From Nocardioides rubriscoriae (GTDB lineage Bacteria > Actinomycetota > Actinomycetes > Propionibacteriales > Nocardioidaceae), in assembly GCF_008087085.1 (NCBI RefSeq), contig NZ_VIYJ01000003.1, forward strand, positions 1 to 64,000: DNA of 64,000 nucleotides, in the 5' to 3' direction. The notes beneath the pieces are model-generated. The model did no database searches. It saw only the letters and a list, made by a program, of their open reading frames with translations, and was not told the origin of the DNA. This document shows, piece after piece, positions 34,545 through 43,181 of the stretch; positions within the stretch are counted from its first letter, which is position 1, and every line of letters begins with the position of its first letter. The translations under genes and the position numbers were made by a program.

Positions 34545-35342
34545 TCAGGCGCCACCGAGGGCGTCGAGCGCGGCCATGTCGTCGTCGGACAGGTCGAAGC
34601 CGTCGACGTCGGCGTTGGACCGGATCCGCTCGGCGTGGACCGACTTGGGGATGACGATCACCCCGTGCTGCAGGTGCCACCGGATGATGACCTGCGCCGG
34701 CGTCCGGCCGAGGCGCTCGGCGATCTCGACGATCACGGGGTGATCGAGCGTGCCGCCGCGCAGCGCGCTGTAGCCCTCGAGGACGACGCCGCGCTCCAGG
34801 TGTGCCGCCAGCACCTCGGCGTCGAACAGCAGCGGGCTCCACTCGATCTGGTTGACCGCCGGCCTGACCCCGGTCGCCTCGGTGATCTCGTCGATCAGCG
34901 CGGGGTCGAAGTTGCTGACGCCGATCTCCTTGGCCAGGCCCGCGTCGCGGGCCTCGACGAACGCCCGCCACATCTCGGTGTTGACCGACCCCTCGCCGGG
35001 CCAGTGGATCAACCACAGGTCGACGTGGTCGGTCTGCAGCAGCTCGAGGCTCTCGCGCAGCGTCGCCAGCTCCTGCCCGGCGCGCATCGGCGGGCACTTG
35101 GTCGTCACGAACACGTCCTCGCGCGCCACGCCGCTCTCGGCCAAGGCCCGCCCGACCTCGCCCTCGTTGCCGTAGACCGTCGCGGTGTCGAGGTGGCGGT
35201 AGCCGCTGTCGAGCGCGGCCGCGGTCGCCCGTACGGCGTCCTCGCCCTTGATCTGCCAGGTGCCGAACCCGAGCAGCGGGATCGTGGCGCCCTGGCTCAG
35301 CGCGGCGGTGTGGTGGGGCACCCGAGGTGCGGCATCACTCAT
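34545..35342 (-). CDS. Aldo/keto reductase
   Basis: 265 residues. PLLGFGTWQI, ALDSGYRHLDTATVYGNEGEVG (Asp and Tyr of the active site), TTKCP (in place of usual K), DLWLIHWPG (His) and IPKSVHAERIRSN (NADPH site). Reduces aldehydes or ketones with NADPH. It is convergent with fhs across 16 bp. Substrate unknown. Confidence 0.9.
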   Translation of the reverse strand: MSDAAPRVPHHTAALSQGATIPLLGFGTWQIKGEDAVRATAAALDSGYRHLDTATVYGNEGEVGRALAESGVAREDVFVTTKCPPMRAGQELATLRESLELLQTDHVDLWLIHWPGEGSVNTEMWRAFVEARDAGLAKEIGVSNFDPALIDEITEATGVRPAVNQIEWSPLLFDAEVLAAHLERGVVLEGYSALRGGTLDHPVIVEIAERLGRTPAQVIIRWHLQHGVIVIPKSVHAERIRSNADVDGFDLSDDDMAALDALGGA

Positions 35343-35420
35343 GCCGCGATGCTAGCCAGGCACCACCGATGGCCAAGGCCGGCCTCGTGATCCCAGGCAT
35401 CACCCTCAGCTGCGCCGACC

Positions 35421-35618
35421 TCACCCAGCCGTGGGCGGGTCCTGCTTCGCCGGCGGCTCCGCGAGCGGGGCGTCGGGCTTCTTGCCCGACGCCTTCAAGG
35501 GGTCGCCCCCGGTCTTGGCGGGGCCCGTCATGGGCACCGGCTTGGCGTCGCGGGAGGCAGCGGCCGCCGACCGGGCCGGAGTCGGGTTCGGGTTCGATGC
35601 AGCATCCGGGCTGGCCAC
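35421..35618 (-). CDS. Small disordered protein, hypothetical
   Basis: 65 residues, rich in Ala, Pro, Lys and Asp, with PVPMTGPAKTGGDPLKASGKK and DAPLAEPPAKQ; no fold or signal peptide. GTG 35618 was chosen because AAGGAG lies 6 nt upstream, a strong ribosome site. The longer reading frame to 35789 has no support. The gap 35619-35854 holds no further gene that I can see. Confidence 0.55.
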   Translation of the reverse strand: MASPDAASNPNPTPARSAAAASRDAKPVPMTGPAKTGGDPLKASGKKPDAPLAEPPAKQDPPTAG

Positions 35619-35854
35619 GGGGGCTCCTTCGGGTCGTCGTCGCAGGGTTGCGACCGCTCTCAGGCTGTCACGGGCACCAAACGCCCGCGAGTGCCACCTC
35701 AGGACCTGGGCTTCGCCGCGGGCCGCCCGGCCATCGACATGACCGTGCCCGCAGCGCGGAACGGTCGGGCGGAGCGCTCCTGGCGTCATGGTCGGGCGCG
35801 ATGTCTCGGATGAAGCACGTACGCGGACCGTCCTGAGCGCTTAGTCTTCGGGCC

Positions 35855-36481
35855 GTGAATCGACTCTCGGGTGCGGCCGTGTCTCTTTCGGTCCTGATGC
35901 TTCTCGGTGCCTGCGGCAGTGCGAATTCGAGCTCCACCGAGGCGAAGAGCGCGCCTCAGTCGCCCTCGCCCTCCTCCTTGGCCTCCGACCCTTCGGGCCG
36001 AGGGTGGGCGACGGTATTGGACACGAGCGGACTCACGTTCTCCCTTCCCCAGCAGGTCGAGCCACTTGCCACGACCAAGCCGGCCCCTGATGGGCAGCCT
36101 CTGGAGCTGCGCCTCTACCAGACCGAGGGGGATGAGGTCGCAGTCGCCGTCACGGTGGCAGACGGCACGGACTCCAGTGACTACGACGCCCCTGCTACCT
36201 ACAAGCAGATGGCGCGGCAGCTGACACAGACCGGTGCGAAGAACGTCGACCTGAGCAACCTACGTCCCGTCTCAGCCGACTCCGGCGAGGGCACTGGGGC
36301 GACCCTGTCCTTCCAGGCGACCGATGGTTCGATGAACTACTGGAGAATGGCGACGCTCACTGAGGGGAGCGCGCTCGTCAACGTCCAGGCGCTGACCTTC
36401 GTGCCGAAGCTCGATGCGAGCACGCGAGCCCCTGTCAACGACGCGTTCGACAAGTTGGTCCAGTCACTCCGGTTCCCCTGA
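35855..36481 (+). CDS. Lipoprotein, hypothetical
   Basis: 208 residues. Signal peptide with lipobox VLMLLGAC (Cys about 20), then a Ser-rich linker (SANSSSTEAKSAPQSPSPSS) and a mature domain of about 150 residues with alternating strands and helices (TFSLPQQVEPL, YWRMATLTEGSALVNVQALTF). Similar lipoproteins of unknown role are common in actinobacteria. GC and codon use look lower than in neighbours, a possible sign of transfer. TAGTCT at 35842-35847 lies 7 nt before GTG 35855. Confidence 0.75.
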   Translation: MNRLSGAAVSLSVLMLLGACGSANSSSTEAKSAPQSPSPSSLASDPSGRGWATVLDTSGLTFSLPQQVEPLATTKPAPDGQPLELRLYQTEGDEVAVAVTVADGTDSSDYDAPATYKQMARQLTQTGAKNVDLSNLRPVSADSGEGTGATLSFQATDGSMNYWRMATLTEGSALVNVQALTFVPKLDASTRAPVNDAFDKLVQSLRFP

Positions 36482-36496
36482 TCGAAGCGGGACGCT

Positions 36497-36522
36497 GCCC
36501 TCGCTCATCGGTATGCGAGGGC
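36497..36522 (+). terminator. Hairpin after the lipoprotein gene
   Basis: GCCCTCGC and GCGAGGGC pair perfectly around a 10-base loop, 16 bp after the stop. No U-tract. Confidence 0.6.
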
Positions 36523-36594
36523 GGATCCGCGTCGCCAGGCTCGCCTGACCGGCTCGGCGGTGCGCATCGCCCCCGGCGGTCGTCGGACGCAGAA

Positions 36595-36641
36595 GCCCTC
36601 CGCGACAGCGCGACGAACGCGCCGATGTCGCCGCGGAGGGC
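36595..36641 (-). terminator. Long hairpin after the dienelactone hydrolase gene
   Basis: GCCCTCCGCG...ACA pairs with TGTCG...CGCGGAGGGC over about 13 bp; a smaller GCGCG/CGCGC hairpin lies inside. It starts 23 bp beyond the hydrolase stop on the minus strand. Confidence 0.6.
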
Positions 36642-36663
36642 CTCGCCGATGGGCGACCAGGGG

Positions 36664-37365
36664 TCAGCGGACCTTGGCGCCCAGGAACTCCACAGTGCGC
36701 GACCAGGCCGTGGCGGCGTCGTCGGCGGAGTAGGTGCCCATCTTGTCGGTGTCGTTGTTGAAGGCGTGGGCGGCGTCGTAGTAGAAGAACTCGACCTCGG
36801 CGCCGGACTCCTCGCGGATCTGGGCCTCCTGCTTCTTGGCGTCCTCGACCGGGTAGAAGTCGTCGCGCTCGCCGTAGTGGCCCTGCACCGCGGCGGTCAG
36901 GCCGGTGTAGGTGTCGGGCACGGCCGGGCCGACGCCGTAGTAGGGGACGGCGGCGCTGACCTTGTCGCCCTGCTGCGCGGCGAGCATGAGGACGAAGCCT
37001 CCACCCATGCAGAAGCCGACCGCACCGACGGTCTTGGACGTCACGGCGTCGTGGCCCAGCAGGTAGTCGACCGCTCCGGCGAGGTCGCGGGCGGCGCCGT
37101 CGACGGGCAGTGCGGTCATCATCGCGCCGGCGTCGTCGGTGCCGTGGGCGACCTTGCCGCCGTACAGGTCGGGGGCGAGCGCCACGAAGCCCGCGGCGGC
37201 GAGGCGGTCGCAGACGTCGACGATGTGGTCGTCCAGGCCCCACCACTCCTGGATCACGATGACGCCGGCGCCGGAGCCGGACTCCGGGGTGGCGAGGTAG
37301 CCGTGGGCGTGGCCGCCGTTGCTGGGGAAGGTGACGTTCTGGCGGGCGTTCTCTTCGTGGGTCAT
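36664..37365 (-). CDS. Dienelactone hydrolase family protein
   Basis: 233 residues, alpha/beta hydrolase. IVIQEWWGLDDHIVDVCDRLA with the conserved Glu, nucleophile VGFCMGGGF (Cys), Asp in GERDDFYPVEDA and His in DAAHAFNND complete a Cys-Asp-His triad. It opens dienelactones or similar small lactones and esters. It follows the MMPL transporter by 10 bp and is probably co-transcribed. ATG 37365 gives the family's usual length. Confidence 0.9.
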   Translation of the reverse strand: MTHEENARQNVTFPSNGGHAHGYLATPESGSGAGVIVIQEWWGLDDHIVDVCDRLAAAGFVALAPDLYGGKVAHGTDDAGAMMTALPVDGAARDLAGAVDYLLGHDAVTSKTVGAVGFCMGGGFVLMLAAQQGDKVSAAVPYYGVGPAVPDTYTGLTAAVQGHYGERDDFYPVEDAKKQEAQIREESGAEVEFFYYDAAHAFNNDTDKMGTYSADDAATAWSRTVEFLGAKVR

Positions 37366-37375
37366 GCCGCCGATC

Positions 37376-39547
37376 CTAGGACCCGGCTGGTGGCCCGACC
37401 TTCGAGGACGGCACCGCCACCGACTGCCCCACCGGCTCCTCCACCGGCTCGCCCGCCGGCTCGGCGTCCAGGTGCGGCAGGAGCCGGTCCAGCCAGCGCG
37501 GCAGCCACCAGTTCGCATCGCCCAGCAGCCTCATGGTGGCCGGGACGAGCATCAGGCGTACGACGGTCGCGTCGAGCAGGATCGCCGTGGCCAGGCCGAC
37601 GCCCATCATCTTGACCACCGGGTCGCTGCCCAGGACGAAGCCCGAGAAGACCGCCACCATGATCAGCGCGGCCGCGGTGATGGTGCGCCCGGTGCCGGCG
37701 ATCCCCGCGATCACGGCGCCGGTGTTGTCGCCGTGGCGGCGGTACTCCTCGCGCACCCGCGACAGCAGGAACACCTCGTAGTCCATCGACAGCCCGAAGA
37801 GGATCGCGAACAGGAACAGCGGGATGAACGACACGATCGGCACCGTCGACTCCACGCCGATCAGGCCGGCCCCCCAGCCCCACTGGAAGACCATCACCAA
37901 CACGCCGTACGCCGCGCCGACGCTCAGCACGTTCATCACCACCGCCTTCAGCGGCACCAGCACCGACCGGAACAGCAGCGTCAGCAACAGGAACGACAGC
38001 AGCAGCACCGCCGCCACGAAGCGCGGCATCCGCTCCTGCACCCGGTCGCCGAGGTCGGCGAAGGTGGCGGTCTGGCCGCCGACGTGGGCGGTCGCCGCGG
38101 TGCCGTCGAGCACCGTCGGCAGCACCTGCGTGCGGAGTCTTGCGATGGTCTGCTGGGTGGCCTCGTCCTGGGGCGACGTGGTCGGCTGCGCCACCAGGGT
38201 CGCCACGCCTGCTTCGGGGTCGACGGTCGGCTCGGCGACCGAGGTGATGCCGGGGTCGGCGGCCACGGCCGTTGCGAGCGGGCCCACGACGGACCTGTCC
38301 CGGGAGATGTCGATCGCGACCACCAGCGGTCCGTTGGCCCCGGCGCCGAACCCGTCGGCAATCAGGTCGTAGGCCCGGCGCTCGGTCCTCGACGCGGGCT
38401 TGGTGCCGTCGTCGGGAAAGCCCAGGTCGAGCGCGAGCACGGGAGTGGCCAGGGCGACCATCAGGGTCGCCGCGCCCACGAGGTACGCCGTCGCGTGGCG
38501 GGTCACGTGGGCGCCCCACCGGTACCAGCTCGTGCTCGGCCGGTGCGCGCGGTCGTCGTCGCGTCGTCGGCGCCCGTTGATCCGGTGCCCGGCCAGGCCG
38601 AGGAGGGCCGGCAGCAGGGTGATCGAGGCGAGCACCATCACGAGCACCATCGCGGAGATGGCGACCCCGCCACCGGTCACGAACGGGATCCCGGCGACGA
38701 GCAACCCGAGGATCGCCACGACGACGGTGCCGCCGGCGAAGATCACCGCCTGTCCGGCGGTGGCCAGGGCTCGGCCGACCGACTCGGCGACCGGCATCCC
38801 CCGCGCGAGGTTCTCGCGGTGCCGGGTGACCAGGAAGAGCGCGTAGTCGATGCCGACGCCGACCCCGACCATGGCCGCGAGCTGCGGAGCCCACGCCGGG
38901 ATGTCGATCAGGTAGGTCACCAGCTTCATCGAGGTGATGCCGACGACCAGGCCGAACAACGCCATCCCGATCGGCAGGCCCATCGCGACGAAGGAGCCGA
39001 AGGCGACCAGCAGCACGATCATCGCGACGACGAGCCCGGCGACCTCGCCGAGCCCGGTGGGGGCCTCCTCGAACGCGAAGAACAGGTCGCCACCGGCCTC
39101 CACCGAGTCCACCGTCAGCGACGAGTCGTCCCGCAGGTCGGCGACGGCGTCCTTGAGGTGGTCGAGGTCGGTGGCGTCGAGCCGGTCGACCGTGGGGTAC
39201 TGCACGCGCACGAGCGCGATCGTGCCGTCCGGCGAGACCTCGCTGGTCGTGCCGAGCACGCGTGGGAGCGCCTCGAGGGCGGTCTCCACGGTCGCCACCT
39301 GCGCTGCGGCGTCCTCGGCCTCGACGACGACGTGGGCGGTGACGCCGCCCTCGTCGGCCCGGGCCTCGGCGAGCAGCTGCGCCGCCTGGTAGGAGTCGAG
39401 GCCGGGGGCCTCGAAGCTCTCCTCGAGGTCGCGCCCGAAGGCGACCGAGGAGGCGATGACGACGAGCGCGAGCGCGGCCCAGGTGCCGATGGCGAGCCAG
39501 GGCCGGGTGGCAGCAGACCGGCCGAGCCGGTGGAGGAGGTGCGACAT
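37376..39547 (-). CDS. MMPL/RND-type transporter
   Basis: 723 residues with about twelve membrane helices in the RND arrangement: helix 1 (LAIGTWAALALVVIASSVAF), a large outer loop, helices 2-6 (AGLVVAMIVLLVAFGS through AISAMVLVMVLASITLLPALLGL), a second loop, and helices 8-12 at the end. GVGVGIDYALFLVTRHRE and FGLSMDYEVFLLSRVREEY are the paired MMPL signatures with transport Asp residues. Likely exports lipids or drugs by proton motive force. It is divergent from the two-component genes, which may control it. Confidence 0.92.
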   Translation of the reverse strand: MSHLLHRLGRSAATRPWLAIGTWAALALVVIASSVAFGRDLEESFEAPGLDSYQAAQLLAEARADEGGVTAHVVVEAEDAAAQVATVETALEALPRVLGTTSEVSPDGTIALVRVQYPTVDRLDATDLDHLKDAVADLRDDSSLTVDSVEAGGDLFFAFEEAPTGLGEVAGLVVAMIVLLVAFGSFVAMGLPIGMALFGLVVGITSMKLVTYLIDIPAWAPQLAAMVGVGVGIDYALFLVTRHRENLARGMPVAESVGRALATAGQAVIFAGGTVVVAILGLLVAGIPFVTGGGVAISAMVLVMVLASITLLPALLGLAGHRINGRRRRDDDRAHRPSTSWYRWGAHVTRHATAYLVGAATLMVALATPVLALDLGFPDDGTKPASRTERRAYDLIADGFGAGANGPLVVAIDISRDRSVVGPLATAVAADPGITSVAEPTVDPEAGVATLVAQPTTSPQDEATQQTIARLRTQVLPTVLDGTAATAHVGGQTATFADLGDRVQERMPRFVAAVLLLSFLLLTLLFRSVLVPLKAVVMNVLSVGAAYGVLVMVFQWGWGAGLIGVESTVPIVSFIPLFLFAILFGLSMDYEVFLLSRVREEYRRHGDNTGAVIAGIAGTGRTITAAALIMVAVFSGFVLGSDPVVKMMGVGLATAILLDATVVRLMLVPATMRLLGDANWWLPRWLDRLLPHLDAEPAGEPVEEPVGQSVAVPSSKVGPPAGS

Positions 39548-39679
39548 GCCTCCACGGTGGCCCGGCGCGGACCGGCGTACATCGGGCCCTCGAGGGAGCG
39601 GTGACTCGGCCGAAAGGACGACACGCGGCTCCTCCTCGCGACCCGTACGACGAGGGCTCCCGCTCTCTAGGCTGGAGCG

Positions 39680-40822
39680 GTGCTCGCCGCCTCGATCCGC
39701 TCGGTCCTCGCCGAGCCCCGTGCCCCGGACCCGCCGCCGCGGGCGTGGTGGGACTGGACCCTGGTCGGCGCGCTGCTGGTCGCGGCCGCGGGCGAGGCGA
39801 TCTTCCGCTCCGACGTGCCGGCGCGGCCCCTGGCCACCGTGGTCGCGGTCCTGGTGATCCCGGCCCTGCTGTGGCGGCGTACCCACCCGCTCCTGGCGAC
39901 CGCGGTCGGCTTCGGCGGCGCGATGGTGCTGCACCTGCCGATGCTGCTCGGCGACACCGACGACGTGATGCTCTACGCCATGGTCAGCCTGCTGCTGCTG
40001 CCCTACGCCCTGTACCGCTGGGCGTCCGGCCCCGAGGCCCTGCTCGGTACGGCGATCGTCGCCGTCCCGGCCGTCGTGGGTCTCGCCACCAGCGAGACCG
40101 CCGGCGACGTGATCGGCGGCACCACCGTGCTGGTCGCGTCGTTCGCCCTCGGGGCCGCGATGCGCTACCGCGCGGTGGCGCGCCAGCGCGAGGTGCAGCA
40201 GGTCCGGGCGCTCGAGCGCGGTGAGCTCGCCCGCGAGCTGCACGACACCGTCGCGCACCACGTGTCGGCCATCGCGATCCAGGCCCAGGCGGGCCGCGCG
40301 GTGGCCGCCACCGACCCGGCCTCGGCGGTCGAGGCGCTGGCGGTGATCGAGGCGGAGGCGTCGCGGACCCTGTACGAGATGCGCACGATGGTCCGAGTGC
40401 TGCGCGACGGCGAGGCGGCCGACTACGCGCCGCAGCGAGGCGTCGGCGACCTGGACGAGCTGACCCGGATGAGCCACGTCGTGCAGGTGCACCGCGGCGG
40501 CGACCTCGCCGGTCTGCCGCAACCGGTGGAGACGGCGGTCTACCGGATCTGCCAGGAGTCGGTCACCAACGCGATCCGCCACGCGCTGCACCCCACGGCG
40601 ATCAGCGTGGAGGTCACCGGCGACGTCGACGTCGTACGGTTGCGTGTGCACGACGACGGCCAGGCCGCCCGCCCCGCGACGAGCGTGGGCTACGGCGTGC
40701 TCGGGATGGCCGAACGCGCCAGGCTGCTCGGCGGTGCCTGCCAGGCCGGGCCGGACCCGCTCGGCGGCTGGACCGTCGAGGCGACCCTGCCGCGAGAGAT
40801 GGCGCGCGAGGTGCGGCGGTGA
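39680..40822 (+). CDS. Sensor histidine kinase, NarL/DesK type
   Basis: 380 residues. About five membrane helices (about 25-160), then the HisKA_3 block ELARELHDTVAHHVSAIAIQ with the phosphorylated His, and the ATPase with ESVTNAIRHALHPTAISVEV and GYGVLGMAERARLLGG. TAGGCT at 39668-39673 lies 6 nt before GTG 39680 (leaderless). Coupled by overlap (GTGA) to the response regulator. Divergent from the MMPL transporter. Confidence 0.92.
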   Translation: MLAASIRSVLAEPRAPDPPPRAWWDWTLVGALLVAAAGEAIFRSDVPARPLATVVAVLVIPALLWRRTHPLLATAVGFGGAMVLHLPMLLGDTDDVMLYAMVSLLLLPYALYRWASGPEALLGTAIVAVPAVVGLATSETAGDVIGGTTVLVASFALGAAMRYRAVARQREVQQVRALERGELARELHDTVAHHVSAIAIQAQAGRAVAATDPASAVEALAVIEAEASRTLYEMRTMVRVLRDGEAADYAPQRGVGDLDELTRMSHVVQVHRGGDLAGLPQPVETAVYRICQESVTNAIRHALHPTAISVEVTGDVDVVRLRVHDDGQAARPATSVGYGVLGMAERARLLGGACQAGPDPLGGWTVEATLPREMAREVRR

Positions 40823-41475
40823 CCATCCGGGTGGTCGTCGCCGACGACCAGCCCCTGATCCGCACCGGGCTCACCATGATCCTCAACGCCCAGCCCGGCA
40901 TCGAGGTCGTCGGCGAGGCGACCGACGGTCACGAGGCGGTCGCCGTGGCCCGCGAGCTGCGCCCCGACGTCTGCCTCTTCGACATCCGGATGCCCGGCCT
41001 CGACGGCGTCGAGGCCACCCGCATCCTCGCCGGCCCCGGCGTCGAGGACCCCCTGGCCGTCGTGGTCATCACGACCTTCGACCTCGACGAGTACGTCCAC
41101 GGCGCCCTCAAGGCCGGCGCCCGCGGCTTCCTGCTCAAGGACGCGGGGCCCGAGCTGCTGGTCCAGGCGATCCACGCGGCCGCCAACGGCGACGCCCTCA
41201 TCTCACCGACCATCACCCGCCGCCTGCTCACCACGCTGGCCGGCCTGGAGCGCGCCACCCCGCCTGCTCAGCCGATCGAGCCGCTCACCGAGCGCGAGGA
41301 GGAGGTGCTCCTCACCGTCGCCCGCGGCCGCACCAACGCCGAGATCGCCGACGAGCTGCACATCACCCTGAGCACGGTGAAGACCCACGTCGCCGCCCTG
41401 ATGACCAAGCTTGGCGCCCGCAACCGCGTTGAGGTCGCGATGTGGGCGTACGAGACCGGGCGGGTCGGGGGGTAG
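40819..41475 (+). CDS. Response regulator, NarL/LuxR type
   Basis: 218 residues. Receiver domain with acidic pair VVVADDQPLIR, phosphoacceptor Asp in DVCLFDIRMPGLDG, Thr in VITTFD and Lys in LLKDAGPE; C-terminal LuxR helix-turn-helix LTEREEEVLLTVARGRTNAEI with LSTVKTHVAALMTK. It pairs with the kinase upstream and probably binds the kinase/MMPL intergenic region. Confidence 0.95.
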   Translation: MTIRVVVADDQPLIRTGLTMILNAQPGIEVVGEATDGHEAVAVARELRPDVCLFDIRMPGLDGVEATRILAGPGVEDPLAVVVITTFDLDEYVHGALKAGARGFLLKDAGPELLVQAIHAAANGDALISPTITRRLLTTLAGLERATPPAQPIEPLTEREEEVLLTVARGRTNAEIADELHITLSTVKTHVAALMTKLGARNRVEVAMWAYETGRVGG

Positions 41476-41570
41476 GGCCGGTTAGGCGTCAATTGCGGCC
41501 ACGCGCTTCGCCCGCGCCTGGTCCGGGGGCCGATGTAGTCGCGAGGTCCGTCAACCGCTGCCAGGGTGGG

Positions 41571-41861
41571 TCACGTCTCGACGGGTCTCAAGCCACTGTC
41601 GACGAACTTGCCGTCGGGCTCGCTGCACGGGTCCGGGTAGTACTCGGTCAGGATCCGTAGGTTGCCACGAATATTGATGCGCTCGACCATTCCTCGTTCC
41701 TTGAGTTCGCGCATCACTCGCGCGCGGACTAAGTGCGCCTCGTCGGCACCAAGGTCGAACTCGTGCATGAGCCACGGGTGGATGTCGGTCTTGAACTCGG
41801 GCCCACCCACAACGCCCTGTGTGCGCAGGTGGTCATAGACCGCGCGGGTGTAGTTGGTCAT
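41571..41861 (-). CDS. Hypothetical protein, possible winged helix
   Basis: 96 residues, charged, no signal peptide. Blocks RAVYDHLRTQGVVGGPEFKTD and ARVMRELKERGMVERINIRG look like a small winged helix. Function unknown. GGGAGG lies 6 nt before the ATG. The surrounding DNA (41476-42059) has lower GC than neighbours and no homologous-looking gene, suggesting acquired DNA. Confidence 0.6.
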   Translation of the reverse strand: MTNYTRAVYDHLRTQGVVGGPEFKTDIHPWLMHEFDLGADEAHLVRARVMRELKERGMVERINIRGNLRILTEYYPDPCSEPDGKFVDSGLRPVET

Positions 41862-41870
41862 GAGAACCTC

Positions 41871-41885
41871 CCAGACCGAGTCTGG
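41871..41885. promoter_or_regulatory. Inverted repeat upstream of the small protein
   Basis: CCAGAC and GTCTGG are perfect 6-bp arms around CGA, overlapping the ribosome site region and next to a -10-like GATACT on the minus strand. Possible operator. The remaining stretch to 42059 holds no recognisable gene or RNA. Confidence 0.4.
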
Positions 41886-42059
41886 CAGTATCCGCTGCTA
41901 GAGACCACAGGCGAGAGCAACTAGAGGTTTGGCCAAGGACTGGTCCTATCTCACTCGCGGCGCATTGATGTGCCCCGGACTCGAAAATTCGACGTCACTG
42001 GGGGCAAGACTCAGGCGGGGCCGCACGTCCGCGACCATCAACCGACCGACGACTGCTGC

Positions 42060-42926
42060 TCAGGCCGCCGCAGCCGTCGCGACCAGCGCCGCGGTCGCAG
42101 CCTGCTCGCCGAGCCGGAACAACGTGCCGGTGTGGCTGAAGTCGAAGACGCGACCGCAGTCGAAGTCGTTGTCGAGGTGCAGGTGCCGCACCGTCACGCC
42201 GGCCGGGGCGGCGGGCGGCTCCTGGCGGCGTACGGTCGCGACGAGGGAGGCGATGAGGACGTCGAGCGGGTTGTGCATGACCCGCAGCGGCGCCGTCCGC
42301 GTCACGTCGAGGCCCCAGACGGTGTCGCCGGGCCGGGCGATCTCGAAGGCTCCGGCCCACGGCATGTTGGCCGAGACGCCGGCGTCGACGTGGAGTCTCG
42401 GACCGTCGGGGCCGGGGAGGTGGACGGGAGGGAACACCGCGGGCAGGGCCGCGGACGCCAGGATCGTGTCGGTCAGGTCGCCGACGTCGTGGTGGGCGGC
42501 GCGTCCGGTCGACAGGTCGGTCGTGGCGATCCGCAGCAGCGTCGGCAGCTCCTCGATGCGGCCGTCGCCGACCCACGTCGTGATGAGCGTGCGCAGCGCC
42601 GTGGGCTGGAACAGGTAGGGCCGGCGCAGGGCGACGTTGAGGGCGGCGACGTGTCGGCGGCCCATGAGGGTCCGCCCGCTCATGCCCCGCCACAGCCCCG
42701 CGAGCTCGTCGACCCGGTCCAGGGTGGGTGCGCGGGAGACGAATGCCGCGTTGAGCGAGCCGACCGAGGCCCCCACCAGCACGTCGGGCACGATCCCGGC
42801 GCCCATCAGGGCTCGCAGCATGCCGACCTGCGCACCGCCGCGAGACCCGCCTCCGGAGAGCACGAAGATGTGGCGTCCGGTGCTGCCCTGGGGTGTCGCG
42901 GGACGGCCTCGTCGTGGTCGGTTCAT
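42060..42926 (-). CDS. Patatin-like phospholipase
   Basis: 288 residues. Oxyanion-hole Gly run HIFVLSGGGSRGGAQVGML, nucleophile elbow LVGASVGSLNA (GxSxG) and the dyad Asp in HVDAGVSANMP (DAG where DGG/DGA is usual). It would hydrolyse acyl esters of lipids. GGAGG lies 9 nt before ATG 42926. No linked genes. Confidence 0.88.
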   Translation of the reverse strand: MNRPRRGRPATPQGSTGRHIFVLSGGGSRGGAQVGMLRALMGAGIVPDVLVGASVGSLNAAFVSRAPTLDRVDELAGLWRGMSGRTLMGRRHVAALNVALRRPYLFQPTALRTLITTWVGDGRIEELPTLLRIATTDLSTGRAAHHDVGDLTDTILASAALPAVFPPVHLPGPDGPRLHVDAGVSANMPWAGAFEIARPGDTVWGLDVTRTAPLRVMHNPLDVLIASLVATVRRQEPPAAPAGVTVRHLHLDNDFDCGRVFDFSHTGTLFRLGEQAATAALVATAAAA

Positions 42927-43181
42927 CGTGCTCACCTCCGGTTGGCTCTGGTCGGGTCGTGCAAGGAGAGGATCGGCAGTCCGCGGGTCCTCTGTAGGGC
43001 AGTGGCGCCGCCGACCGGCCATTCCTCACCCACCCGCCCGGGTCAGGCCCGCGCCCGGTCCGCCGACGGTGCCCTCCCGGACGGCAGAAATCAGGCACCG
43101 CCGACGCGACGAGATCGTGTTACGTTCGTCACATACACGCGCCTCTCGGGCCTAGCTGGTACGTGATGACGGGGGGCTGTC

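Noticed and set aside
39548..40651. Upstream extension of the MMPL frame
   Set aside because: It is antisense to the histidine kinase; the first membrane helix starts right after ATG 39547.
41929..42059. Possible tRNA-like segment (ACTCGAAAATTCGAC)
   Set aside because: No acceptor stem or anticodon arm can be drawn around it.
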